From positions 1-64,000 of the forward strand of contig JAMPXP010000016.1 of NCBI GenBank assembly GCA_023701135.1: 64,000 nucleotides of DNA. Direction: 5' to 3'. The stretch comes from Desulfobacula sp. (GTDB lineage: Bacteria; Desulfobacterota; Desulfobacteria; Desulfobacterales; Desulfobacteraceae). The notes beneath the pieces were generated by a model, which saw only the letters and a list, made by a program, of their open reading frames with translations, ran no database searches and was not told where the DNA came from. The translations under genes and the position numbers were made by a program. The stretch's first letter is position 1; each line of letters starts with the position of its first letter. This document shows positions 45,801-53,921 of the stretch, in pieces.

Positions 45801-46487
45801 ATGCTCGGAACCATAGTCAACAGCCTCACCATCATCGCCGGCAGTCTTGCGGGACTTTTCTTTAAAAAGGGAATTCCTGAAAAATATAACCAGACCGTCA
45901 TGCAGGCCATGGGTCTTTGCGTCATGCTCATCGGCGTAAAGGGGGCCCTGGGCTCCGACGACCTCCTGGTCATCATCATCAGTTGCGCCCTGGGCGCTTT
46001 GATCGGGGAGCGGATCGGCATAGAAGCCCTCCTGGAGCGGACTGGCAATTTTCTCCAGAAAAAAATATCCGGTACGGGCACCGGTTTTTCCGCCGGGTTT
46101 GTGACGGCCTCCCTCATGTACTGCGTGGGCTCCATGGCCATCGTGGGCTCCCTTGAAAGCGGCCTTGCCGGAAATCACGCCACCCTTTTTGCCAAGGCCA
46201 CCATCGACGGCATTGTCTCCGTCATCCTGGGGTCCTCCCTGGGCATCGGGGTCCTGTTTTCCTCGATTTCCGTCTTCCTGTACCAGGGCAGCATCACCCT
46301 TCTGGCCGGGCTGTTAAAACCCTTGCTCATCCCGGCGGTGGTGAGCCAGATGTCGGCCACGGGCGGGGTTCTCATCGTGGGCCTGGGCCTCAACATGATC
46401 CGGGAAAAGAAAATCAAGGTCGGGAACATGCTCCCGGCGGTCTTTATCCCCCTGATCTATTATTTTATCCTGACCCTTTTCCAATAA
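45801..46487 (+). CDS. DUF554 family membrane protein
   Basis: A 228-residue polytopic inner-membrane protein. GTIVNSLTIIAGSLAGLFFKKGIP at the start (in part), GLCVMLIGVKGAL and the MYCVGSMAIVGSLESGL segment match DUF554 (YdfK-like). Transport is suspected in the family but no substrate is known. It is a possible last gene of the purL-purQ transcript, separated by the 15-base repeats. Confidence 0.88.
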   Translation: MLGTIVNSLTIIAGSLAGLFFKKGIPEKYNQTVMQAMGLCVMLIGVKGALGSDDLLVIIISCALGALIGERIGIEALLERTGNFLQKKISGTGTGFSAGFVTASLMYCVGSMAIVGSLESGLAGNHATLFAKATIDGIVSVILGSSLGIGVLFSSISVFLYQGSITLLAGLLKPLLIPAVVSQMSATGGVLIVGLGLNMIREKKIKVGNMLPAVFIPLIYYFILTLFQ

Positions 46488-46490
46488 ATT

Positions 46491-47174
46491 TTAAAGATGC
46501 TTCACAATCCATTTCTGAAGCGGATTCATCCGTTCAAAATGGGTGCCAGTGAATTCAACGATCTCCGGAGAAAACAAAAGGTCCGGGATGGGAAATTCCA
46601 TATGGGCGCTCAGCCCGTTGTAAAGCAGGTATTCCTTTTCAAAATCCGATGAAGGGGAGAATCCCGCCGGGATTTTTTTATAATATTTGGTTCCCAGGCC
46701 ATACCCGTCCGAAACAAGGGCTTCGATTATTTTTTGCAGCTCCTTGCCCTTTTTTTTATCCATGAGGGTTTCCCTGAATTTCTGCATGACGGGTTTGGGA
46801 AACACATAGAGGCCGCAGCCCACCATCATGAGGTCCCCTTCCAGGTGAAAATAAAATCCGGAACTTTCCATCCGTTTGCCGGGGCCTTCCCAGAATAAGA
46901 TTCCCAGGTTGGTTTTATAGGGGCTTTTGTCCTTGGAAAACCGGGTATCCCGGTTGATCCGGAACAGGCTTTTATTGACCTTGGGAATGGCGTTGATGCC
47001 GGGGCAGAAGGTCCGGAGGCGTTCTCCCACAGCAACCACAAATTCTTCGGACGGGTGTTTGACATAGGCTTCATAGTCTTTCTGACGGGCTGAAAACCAT
47101 TCAACGGTATTGTTCTTTTCAAGTTGGGATAAAAATCGGGGCAGTTCTTTTGGAAATCCGTTAAATCCGGTCAT
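46491..47174 (-). CDS. DUF2461 family protein
   Basis: 227 residues matching DUF2461: FPKELPRFLSQLEKNNTVEWF at the start (in part), FRINRDTRFSKDKSPYKTN in the middle and SSGFYFHLEGD further on are family hallmarks. Soluble; function unknown in the family. It is convergent to the DUF554 gene with 3 bases between stops, and lies 12 bases downstream of the MocR regulator gene, possibly in its transcript. Confidence 0.9.
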   Translation of the reverse strand: MTGFNGFPKELPRFLSQLEKNNTVEWFSARQKDYEAYVKHPSEEFVVAVGERLRTFCPGINAIPKVNKSLFRINRDTRFSKDKSPYKTNLGILFWEGPGKRMESSGFYFHLEGDLMMVGCGLYVFPKPVMQKFRETLMDKKKGKELQKIIEALVSDGYGLGTKYYKKIPAGFSPSSDFEKEYLLYNGLSAHMEFPIPDLLFSPEIVEFTGTHFERMNPLQKWIVKHL

Positions 47175-47186
47175 GGGGTTTTCCTT

Positions 47187-48617
47187 TCATGAAAGATGAT
47201 GGATGATCTGGCCCAGGGTCTGGATGGCGGCTTCGAGCCGGGGGCTCCATTGAAGGCCGCAATTGATCCTTAGGCAGTTTTTGTACCGGTCCGTGGAAGA
47301 GCACAGGGCTCCCGGAAGAATGGAAATCTTTTGCCGGTGGGCCTGCTGAAAGATTTCCAGGGAGTCGTAGGCCTTGTTCAATTCCACCCAGATAAACATG
47401 CCGCCCCTGGGAAAGGTGATCCGCGTGTCCTTGGGGAAATACCGGGCCACGGCCATGGCCATGGCCGATGCCTGGTTTTTCAGCTTGTTTCTGAGTTGCC
47501 GCAGATGCCGGTCATAGGCCCCGGTCCGGATGAATTCCGCAATCACGGCCTGGATGATGCTCGGACCGGAAATGGTGGTATTGAGCTTCATCCGCAGGAC
47601 CGCATCCCTGAATTTTCCCGGAACGGTCCAGCCGGTCCTGAGGCCCGGGGCAAGGGCCTTGGAAAAGGAGGAACAATACAGGACCAGCCCGGTTTTGTCC
47701 ATGCCCTTAAAGGTGGCGGGCCGCTTGTCCCCGTAAAACAGGTCCCCGTAAATATCGTCTTCAATGATAGGAACTCCGTGTTCTTCGGCAATGGCAAGGA
47801 TTCTGGCCTTGTTCTGCACGGACATGACCGACCCCAGGGGGTTCTGGAAATTGGAATTCAACAGGCAGGCCTTGATTTTATGGGAAGACAGGGCCTCCTG
47901 AAAGGTATCCGGGTCCATGCCGGTCTCCGGGCATCCCGGCACCTCCACCACATACATGTTCAGATCTTCAATGAGCTGCAAAAAGCAGTGAAAGGCGGGG
48001 GATTCCAGCAAAATGGCATCCCCCGGCCCGGCCACGGATCTGAGGCAGAGGCTCACGGCATCCAGGCAGCCCGCCGTGGTGATGATGTCCTCGGCGGAAA
48101 CGGAAGCGATGGCTCCCGGCATTCTTTTGGACAGGGCTTCCCTGAGGCTCGCATTCCCGGCGCACAGATCATAATTGGACATATGATGTTGCAGGGCATC
48201 GGCCGGCATGGACTTCATGATCCTGGACAATTGCTTCAGGGGCATCAGGTCCCTGGACGGAATGGCGGCCCCCAGCATCAGGATATCCTCGGACTGGAGA
48301 TCCCGGACAATGGTTTTGGCCAGGTCATTGACCATGACCCGGCAGGGTTCGGCCTTGATTCTGGCCAGGGGAGGCTGTTTCATGGGGTTGCCGTTCAGGG
48401 CCCGGACATAGAACCCGGATTTTTCCCTGGCCTCCACCCGGCCCCGCTTTTCAAGCTCGATATAGGCCTGGTGAACCGTGGAAATACTCAGGCCCATCTG
48501 GAGGTGGAGCTTTCGCAGGGACGGCAGCTTTTCACCCGGTTCAAACCGGCCCCTGGCAATGCCGGTCTCTATTTCATCGGCCAGGGCCACATATTGGAAA
48601 TTCGGTGACAGGGTCAT
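47187..48617 (-). CDS. MocR-type GntR/aminotransferase transcription regulator
   Basis: About 476 residues. N-terminal GntR winged helix (YVALADEIETGIARGRFEPGEKLPSLR) joined to a class I aminotransferase-like domain that binds PLP; the PLP Lys is in YCSSFSKALAPGLRTGW. MocR/PdxR proteins use the PLP domain as a sensor. Start taken as ATG 48617; a longer frame runs through the control region. It is divergent from a PLP-dependent decarboxylase and an exporter, and direct repeats lie between, so it probably controls them in response to an amino acid or PLP. Confidence 0.88.
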   Translation of the reverse strand: MTLSPNFQYVALADEIETGIARGRFEPGEKLPSLRKLHLQMGLSISTVHQAYIELEKRGRVEAREKSGFYVRALNGNPMKQPPLARIKAEPCRVMVNDLAKTIVRDLQSEDILMLGAAIPSRDLMPLKQLSRIMKSMPADALQHHMSNYDLCAGNASLREALSKRMPGAIASVSAEDIITTAGCLDAVSLCLRSVAGPGDAILLESPAFHCFLQLIEDLNMYVVEVPGCPETGMDPDTFQEALSSHKIKACLLNSNFQNPLGSVMSVQNKARILAIAEEHGVPIIEDDIYGDLFYGDKRPATFKGMDKTGLVLYCSSFSKALAPGLRTGWTVPGKFRDAVLRMKLNTTISGPSIIQAVIAEFIRTGAYDRHLRQLRNKLKNQASAMAMAVARYFPKDTRITFPRGGMFIWVELNKAYDSLEIFQQAHRQKISILPGALCSSTDRYKNCLRINCGLQWSPRLEAAIQTLGQIIHHLS

Positions 48618-48625
48618 GGGTCTTC

Positions 48626-48700
48626 TTCTGTTACGATTGTTTTTTATTGGTTCTGTATCTGTTATTATGGTTTTTTTATTATATACTTTCCGAAAAATCA
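48626..48700. promoter_or_regulatory. Divergent control region with direct repeats
   Basis: TTCTGTTAC (48626-48634), TTCTGTAT (48651-48658) and TCTGTTAT (48658-48665) are three similar half-sites in the 104-base gap between the MocR gene and the decarboxylase gene. MocR regulators typically bind direct repeats here. An AT-rich stretch 48670-48695 may hold the decarboxylase promoter. Confidence 0.45.
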
Positions 48701-48721
48701 ATATGAATAAAGGAAGGCGCC

Positions 48722-50146
48722 ATGACGGACAAACCGGATATCCACCGCATCATCAGATCTCATCTCACGGCCAAAGCCCTGTTTGACCAGGCCAGGTCCC
48801 ATGCCTTTGAGTATATGGACACCCTCCATGACCGGCCGGTATATCCTTCTCCCGAAACCCTTGAAAACCTCTCTGTGTTTGACGAGCCCCTGCCCGACGC
48901 CATGGGGGACCCGGAAAAATTCCTGGCCCTTTTGCATGAATACGGTTCCCCCGCCACCGTGGCCCAGACCGGAAACCGGTATTTCGGCTTTGTCAACGGC
49001 GGGGTCACCCCGGCGGCCGTGGCTGCCAAATGGCTGGCCGATGTCTGGGACCAGAATGCCGGGCTTTTTGTCATGTCCCCCATTGCCGCCCGCCTGGAGG
49101 CGGTCTGCGAAAGATGGCTGGTGGATCTGTTTGAATTGCCTGAAACCACCCGGGCCGGGTTTGTCTCCGGCACGTCCTCGGCCACCCTGTGCGGTCTGGC
49201 AGCGGCCCGGAATTTTCTCCTGGCCCGGGCAGGCTGGGATGTCCACCAGAAAGGGTTGAACAAGGCCCCGGAACTCAAGGTGGTCCTGGGGGAAGAAGCC
49301 CATTCCACCGTGTTCAAGGCCCTGTCCCTCCTGGGTTTCGGCCTGGACAACCTGATCCGGGTGAAAACCGACGGCCAGGGCAGGATGAAGGCCTCGGACC
49401 TGCCAAACCTGGACGCCGCCACCCTGGTCATTGCCCAGGCCGGAAACGTCAATACCGGTGCCTTTGATCCCTTTCATGAGATCTGCGGCAAGGCGCAAAA
49501 GGCCCGGGCCTGGGTCCATATTGACGGGGCCTTCGGCCTCTGGGCCCAAGGTTCTGAAAATACAAAACATCTTACAGGCGGCATTGAAAAGGCAGACTCC
49601 TGGTCCGTGGATGCCCATAAAACCCTGAATGCGCCCTATGACTGCGGCATTGTGCTGTGCCGGGACGAATCGGCCCTGGTGTCGGCCCTTCAGAACACCG
49701 GGGCCTATATCCAGTACGGCCAACACCGGGACAGCATGCTCTACACCCCTGAAATGTCCCGCCGGGCCAGGTCCGTGGAGCTCTGGGCCACCCTGAAATG
49801 CTTCGGCAGAAAGGGCATTGAAAACCTCGTCGACGGCCTCTGCAACAATGCCCGGCTCTTTGCCCAAGAACTTGAAAAGCAGGAATTCCATATATTAAAC
49901 GACATCCATTTCAACCAGGTCCTGGTCTCCTGCGGGGATGACGCCCTGACCCAAGCCGTCCTGGCGGAAATCCAATCCGGCGGGGTCTGCTGGTGCGGGG
50001 GCTCGGTCTGGAAGGGAAGGTCCGTCATCCGGATCAGTGTCTGCTCCTGGGCCACCTCGGCCCAAGATGTCCATATGTCCGTAAAAGCCTTTGTTGACGC
50101 CCGGACCCGGGCATTATCCAAGCAAACAAAAAAGGAAAGCAAATGA
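48722..50146 (+). CDS. PLP-dependent amino acid decarboxylase-like enzyme
   Basis: 474 residues of the group II pyridoxal-dependent decarboxylase family. The PLP Lys is in SWSVDAHKTLNAPYDCG (about residue 300), with upstream TSSATLCGLAAARN and IDGAFGLWA motifs. Known members decarboxylate aromatic amino acids, glutamate or diaminobutyrate; some are aldehyde synthases. The substrate here is not evident. A ribosome site AAAGGAAGG precedes ATG. It overlaps the exporter gene by 4 bases, so the product is probably exported. Confidence 0.88.
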   Translation: MTDKPDIHRIIRSHLTAKALFDQARSHAFEYMDTLHDRPVYPSPETLENLSVFDEPLPDAMGDPEKFLALLHEYGSPATVAQTGNRYFGFVNGGVTPAAVAAKWLADVWDQNAGLFVMSPIAARLEAVCERWLVDLFELPETTRAGFVSGTSSATLCGLAAARNFLLARAGWDVHQKGLNKAPELKVVLGEEAHSTVFKALSLLGFGLDNLIRVKTDGQGRMKASDLPNLDAATLVIAQAGNVNTGAFDPFHEICGKAQKARAWVHIDGAFGLWAQGSENTKHLTGGIEKADSWSVDAHKTLNAPYDCGIVLCRDESALVSALQNTGAYIQYGQHRDSMLYTPEMSRRARSVELWATLKCFGRKGIENLVDGLCNNARLFAQELEKQEFHILNDIHFNQVLVSCGDDALTQAVLAEIQSGGVCWCGGSVWKGRSVIRISVCSWATSAQDVHMSVKAFVDARTRALSKQTKKESK

Positions 50147-51027
50147 AAAATATCGTTCTCTATCTCATCACCATCCTGGTCTGGGGCTCCACCTGGCTGG
50201 CCATCAAATATCAACTGGGGGTGGTGGACCCCATGGTGTCCGTGATTTACCGGTTCGCCCTGGCTTCGGTCCTGCTGATGCTGTTCTGCCGCATCAAAGG
50301 CCTCTCCCTGAGGTTTTCCGCAAAGGACCACCTGTTCATGGTCCTTCTGGGGGCCCTTCTTTTTTCCGTGAACTACTGGCTGGTCTACATAGCCGAGATC
50401 TACGTGGCCAGCGGCCTGGTGGCCGTGGTCTTTTCCTCCATCGTGTTTTTAAACATTGCCAACGGCTTCTTTTTTCTCGGCACGGCCGTTGAAAAGAAAA
50501 TGGTGGCCGGCGCCGTCCTGGGCATCATCGGCATCGCCCTTATCTTCATGCCGGAAATAGAGGCCTTTGACCTGTCCGACAAAGGCCTTTTCGGGCTGTT
50601 CATGGTTTTTATCAGCGTGCTGCTGGCCTCCTTCGGCAATATCACCTCGGCCCGGAACACGAAAAACAAGATCCCCGTCATCCAGGCCAATGCCTTCGGC
50701 ATGGGATACGGGGCCATCCTGCTCACCCTCATAGCCCTGGTCATGGGAAAGGAATTCACTTTTACGGCGTCGCTTCCCTATATGGGTTCCCTTGTATACC
50801 TTTCGGTCTTCGGTTCCATCATCGCCTTCTACAGCTACCTCACCCTCATCGGCACCATCGGTGCGGACAAGGCCTCCTATGCCATCATGGTTGTGCCGGT
50901 GGTGGCCCTGGTCCTGTCCTCCTTTTTCGAAGGCTACGCCTGGAATGTTTCCGCCATTGCCGGGCTCTTCCTGGTAGTAGCCGGCAATTTTTTAGCCCTG
51001 TTCAAACCCCGGCGGGTTCCGGCGTGA
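50143..51027 (+). CDS. EamA (DMT superfamily) exporter
   Basis: A 294-residue inner-membrane protein with about ten helices in two EamA repeats. The first repeat starts VLYLITILVWGSTWLAIKYQ; the second begins about residue 150 and ends with VVPVVALVLSSFFEG. DMT exporters move amino acids, amines and other metabolites. It is translationally coupled (ATGA) to the decarboxylase gene, so the decarboxylation product or its amino acid is the likely cargo. Ends just before a strong terminator. Confidence 0.92.
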   Translation: MKNIVLYLITILVWGSTWLAIKYQLGVVDPMVSVIYRFALASVLLMLFCRIKGLSLRFSAKDHLFMVLLGALLFSVNYWLVYIAEIYVASGLVAVVFSSIVFLNIANGFFFLGTAVEKKMVAGAVLGIIGIALIFMPEIEAFDLSDKGLFGLFMVFISVLLASFGNITSARNTKNKIPVIQANAFGMGYGAILLTLIALVMGKEFTFTASLPYMGSLVYLSVFGSIIAFYSYLTLIGTIGADKASYAIMVVPVVALVLSSFFEGYAWNVSAIAGLFLVVAGNFLALFKPRRVPA

Positions 51028-51046
51028 TTCCGGAAATTTATTTTCA

Positions 51047-51080
51047 AAAGAGCAATCAGGGTTTTCCCTGATTGCTCTTT
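51047..51080. terminator. Strong bidirectional terminator
   Basis: AAAAGAGCAATCAGGG pairs almost perfectly with CCCTGATTGCTCTTT around a TTTT loop (51062-51065). It ends the decarboxylase-exporter operon and marks the left border of the AT-rich accessory segment. Confidence 0.9.
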
Positions 51081-51110
51081 CCCTTATCCTTTTATAAGTA
51101 GTAGGGCAAT

Positions 51111-51381
51111 TTATCGGTAAAACTGATTCATTCCAATTGCCTGTATCTGAGAAAATGGAACCGCCGGGGCGGAGCCCTGCCAGGGAACGTTAATTTTCGC
51201 TGAATCAAACATTTTCAGTTCTTCTGGAGCCTCATGATATGGAACCGGGGGGTCCGGCCGGCTTTCCAAGTTCTCTATTCCTGAATAATATAATTCCACA
51301 GCCATATTGATTCTGCGCAATATCACTGTTCATCAACAGCAGATTGTATTTTTTCTGAAGCGCCTCCGGCAGGTTTATCAT
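51111..51381 (-). pseudogene. Possible decayed recombinase N-terminus
   Basis: Read on the minus strand from 51381, the frame starts INLPEALQKKYNLLL, then breaks; a second frame (to 51111) continues INMAVELYYSGIENL with a Pro-rich stretch and YHEAPEEL. The first part resembles, from memory, the start of integron-type or phage-type tyrosine recombinases (LPExLQKKYxxLL) and the second the A-x-x-x-Y-Y region before the catalytic domain, with the middle and all catalytic residues missing. Frame change between them suggests decay. Weak evidence; it could be non-coding. A TTATCAT/ATGATAA repeat (51375-51399) lies at its start. Nothing else is seen in 51081-51438. Confidence 0.25.
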
Positions 51382-51438
51382 GATATCAAATTATGATAAT
51401 GCTCAAATTCATTTGTTATCCAGTTAGGATTTTTAGAC

Positions 51439-51468
51439 TTGACTTATTTTTCCTTGTCAAATCATAAT
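51439..51468 (+). promoter_or_regulatory. Candidate sigma-70 promoter of the ATPase gene
   Basis: TTGACT (51439-51444) and CATAAT (51463-51468) with an 18-base spacer. Because a promoter here leaves the first possible start codon (TTG 51439) untranscribed, the ATPase more likely starts at 51538. Confidence 0.55.
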
Positions 51469-51537
51469 AAAATTGTAAAATACACGGAACCACACAATAG
51501 CTTGGGTGTCTTTGCCAACTTGGAGTTAAAAAAGTTT

Positions 51538-52809
51538 ATGAAACATTATAAAGCTTCACAAGTGTTTGTACCTGGTGGTATGCCAAACCACACCTACGTG
51601 GATCGAGCCGAGCGTGATCTCGAAAGTCAACTGGATAGTGTAACTGAAAACTTATGCAAATTAGTCACGCTTACCGGATCCACCAAGTCAGGCAAAACGG
51701 TGCTTGTGAATAAAAAGTTTCCTCGCTTGACTGGAGAAAACATCTGGATTGATGGTGGCACGATTGCCTCCGAAAACGACCTATGGTCGGCGATTCTCAG
51801 TGAAATTGATGGCTACTCTGCCACTGAGGAATCTGAAAATGAGGGATCTGCCCAAGGCCTTGGGGGAGACATCGAAGCGGAAGCCGGTATACCCCTAATT
51901 GTAAAAGGTAAGGGAAAGGTTTCGGCTTCTATATCGAAAAGGCAGGGAAGAATATCAAAGAAATCTTTAACAATTTCACCGAGGGCAGCAGCAATAAATC
52001 AACTTCGGGAATCTGAAAAGCCACTGATAATCGACGACTTTCATTACCTTAATAGGAAGTTTCAGGGTGAGGTGATTCGAGCGCTTAAGCCATTAGTTTT
52101 TGAAGGTCATCCGGTTATCATTATCGCCATTCCCCATCGCCGATATGATGCTGTAAAAGTCGAACGCGAAATGACAGGGCGGCTGAAGCCCATCCCCGTT
52201 CCCGTTTGGAGTGATAAAGAACTAAAAGAGATTTCATCAGCGGGGTTCCCTCTTCTGAACGTTGAACTCGCCGACAATATTGCTGACCGTCTCGCAAGAG
52301 AAGCATACGGTAGCCCTCATCTGATGCAGGAGTTTTGCATGGGAATCTGCACCCAGGAAAAAATATTAGAAACCGCCATTTCAAAAATACGAATTACCCA
52401 AATCAAAAAATCACTCTTTAAAAAAATCGCCGATGGCACCGGCAAAGTAGTCTTTGACAAACTTGCAAAGGGTCCACGACAACGCTCAGACCGGAAACCA
52501 AGGACTCTAGTCTCAGGGGGCACAGCGGACATTTATCGTGTTGTTTTGCTTGCGCTGGCACGAATTGCTCCTGGTATGGAAAAGGTTGACTATGAATCAC
52601 TCCGAGCAGCAATTCGTGAAACGCTTTCAAGTGAAGTCCCTCAGTCTCACGAGGTATCGCGTGTGCTTGAAAAAATGGCAGAAATTGCATCAAGCGATGA
52701 GGCATCAACACCCGTTATTGCATGGGACAAGGAGGAGCAAGAACTACATGTTACTGATCCCTTTTTTGCATTTTTCTTGAAATGGGGAGTTGACAAAACT
52801 CCCGATTGA
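51538..52809 (+). CDS. AAA/STAND-like P-loop ATPase
   Basis: 423 residues from ATG 51538 (GGAG 12 bases upstream). Walker A GSTKSGKT (47-54), Walker B LIIDDFHYL (about 163-171) and a winged-helix-like C-terminus ending TDPFFAFFLKWG, as in archaeal-type AAA/STAND ATPases. A Gly-rich insert (105-140) with a lysine-rich stretch lies between the Walker motifs. No membrane segment. It sits alone on an AT-rich insert with the cyclase-like gene 119 bases downstream; ATPases of this kind often act as switch subunits in anti-phage modules. Function and partner are inferred; I see no nuclease or TIR domain. Confidence 0.7.
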   Translation: MKHYKASQVFVPGGMPNHTYVDRAERDLESQLDSVTENLCKLVTLTGSTKSGKTVLVNKKFPRLTGENIWIDGGTIASENDLWSAILSEIDGYSATEESENEGSAQGLGGDIEAEAGIPLIVKGKGKVSASISKRQGRISKKSLTISPRAAAINQLRESEKPLIIDDFHYLNRKFQGEVIRALKPLVFEGHPVIIIAIPHRRYDAVKVEREMTGRLKPIPVPVWSDKELKEISSAGFPLLNVELADNIADRLAREAYGSPHLMQEFCMGICTQEKILETAISKIRITQIKKSLFKKIADGTGKVVFDKLAKGPRQRSDRKPRTLVSGGTADIYRVVLLALARIAPGMEKVDYESLRAAIRETLSSEVPQSHEVSRVLEKMAEIASSDEASTPVIAWDKEEQELHVTDPFFAFFLKWGVDKTPD

Positions 52810-52928
52810 CACATTACTTTTTGTTGTAATTCTAAGCAGGGATTCGTTAACGTTCTTTAAATTACAAGGTTCTGTATTTATGCCAACAAGCCGGGGATAG
52901 GGGATGATTGCCTTATTGAGATAGATAA

Positions 52929-53792
52929 ATGAATGAATTCAAAGATAAATTTATAGGTTTTGTAGATATATTAGGGTGGGAAGATTTAGTTGAACGAGCA
53001 GAAACAGAAGATTCTGGCATATCATTAACTGATTTGAGGAACGTATTAAACGAACTGGTCTCACCAAGAGTTAAAGAGAATCTAAAAGTAGATGGCCACT
53101 ATGTCTGTCCTCAGAGCATATCGATAAAAAGGGATTTGGATTTTCAGATAACACAGGTGTCTGATTCTCTTATAGTATCATCAGAAATTTCTCCCGCAGG
53201 TGTAATGACTATAATACATGAATGTTACCGTGCAGTATTAAGACTTTTGCTAAAAAAGGGAATTATGTGTCGTGGGTATATTACGAGGGGTAATATTTTT
53301 CATGATGATACAACTAATGAAATAATTGGTTCAGGATACCAAGAGGCATTCAAAAAGGAATCTGGTGTTTTGGCGTTTAAAAATGAGGCCGATGAAAGAG
53401 GTACTCCATTTGTTGAAGTTGACCCTACAGTATGCAATTATATAAAAAGTTCAACTGATGATTGTGTGAGAAAAACTTTTGCAAGATTAGTTAAATCAGA
53501 TGGAACATACACAGTATTATTTCCTTTCAAAAAGCTAAGCCACGATTTTATAATTGGTGACTTTCTGGGACACAAATTCGACCCCAGACAAGAGCGAGAT
53601 TCAAATAATGTAGTTAAATCGTGGATAGAAAATATACTGAAATTGTTAGATAAAAACACCAATCATGAAAAACCAAATGCCGTTAAAAAGGCTCGCCATT
53701 ACCGTGAAGCTTTATTAAATCAATTAAGGGGATGTTCTGAAACGGATTTATTATTAAGCAGACTTGAAACTGAATACCCTCTAAATCCTTAA
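52929..53792 (+). CDS. Class III nucleotidyl-cyclase-like protein
   Basis: 287 residues. The pattern matches the class III cyclase fold: first metal Asp in FIGFVDILGWEDL (Asp 13), second Asp in QVSDSLIVSSE (Asp 79), then RGYITRGNIFHDD (115-127) and GSGYQEAFKKES (134-145), corresponding to the cyclase RxGIxxG and the following substrate-site helix. Such stand-alone proteins include the Pycsar uridylate and cytidylate cyclases of anti-phage systems, but base specificity cannot be told by eye. No cyclic-nucleotide-binding effector is adjacent; the ATPase upstream is the only partner. Strongly AT-rich. A weak CAAAATCCAC/GTGGTTTTG hairpin follows (53835-53865). Confidence 0.6.
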   Translation: MNEFKDKFIGFVDILGWEDLVERAETEDSGISLTDLRNVLNELVSPRVKENLKVDGHYVCPQSISIKRDLDFQITQVSDSLIVSSEISPAGVMTIIHECYRAVLRLLLKKGIMCRGYITRGNIFHDDTTNEIIGSGYQEAFKKESGVLAFKNEADERGTPFVEVDPTVCNYIKSSTDDCVRKTFARLVKSDGTYTVLFPFKKLSHDFIIGDFLGHKFDPRQERDSNNVVKSWIENILKLLDKNTNHEKPNAVKKARHYREALLNQLRGCSETDLLLSRLETEYPLNP

Positions 53793-53921
53793 ATAGGTAA
53801 CAGACCATGTTTTTTAATTGCAAAATCCAACAATCAAAATCCACACGGACAAGCCAGTGGTTTTGAATCGTTATATGGAAGAAGAATGAGTTATGGGTTG
53901 AAATAATCGGGAGAACAGCAA

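Noticed and set aside
47331-49891. Long open frames opposite the MocR regulator (plus strand, 47331-48608) and opposite the decarboxylase (minus strand, 48698-49891)
   Set aside because: They mirror well-recognised genes, have Gly/Pro/His-rich low-quality translations and no ribosome sites; they come from high GC at third codon positions.
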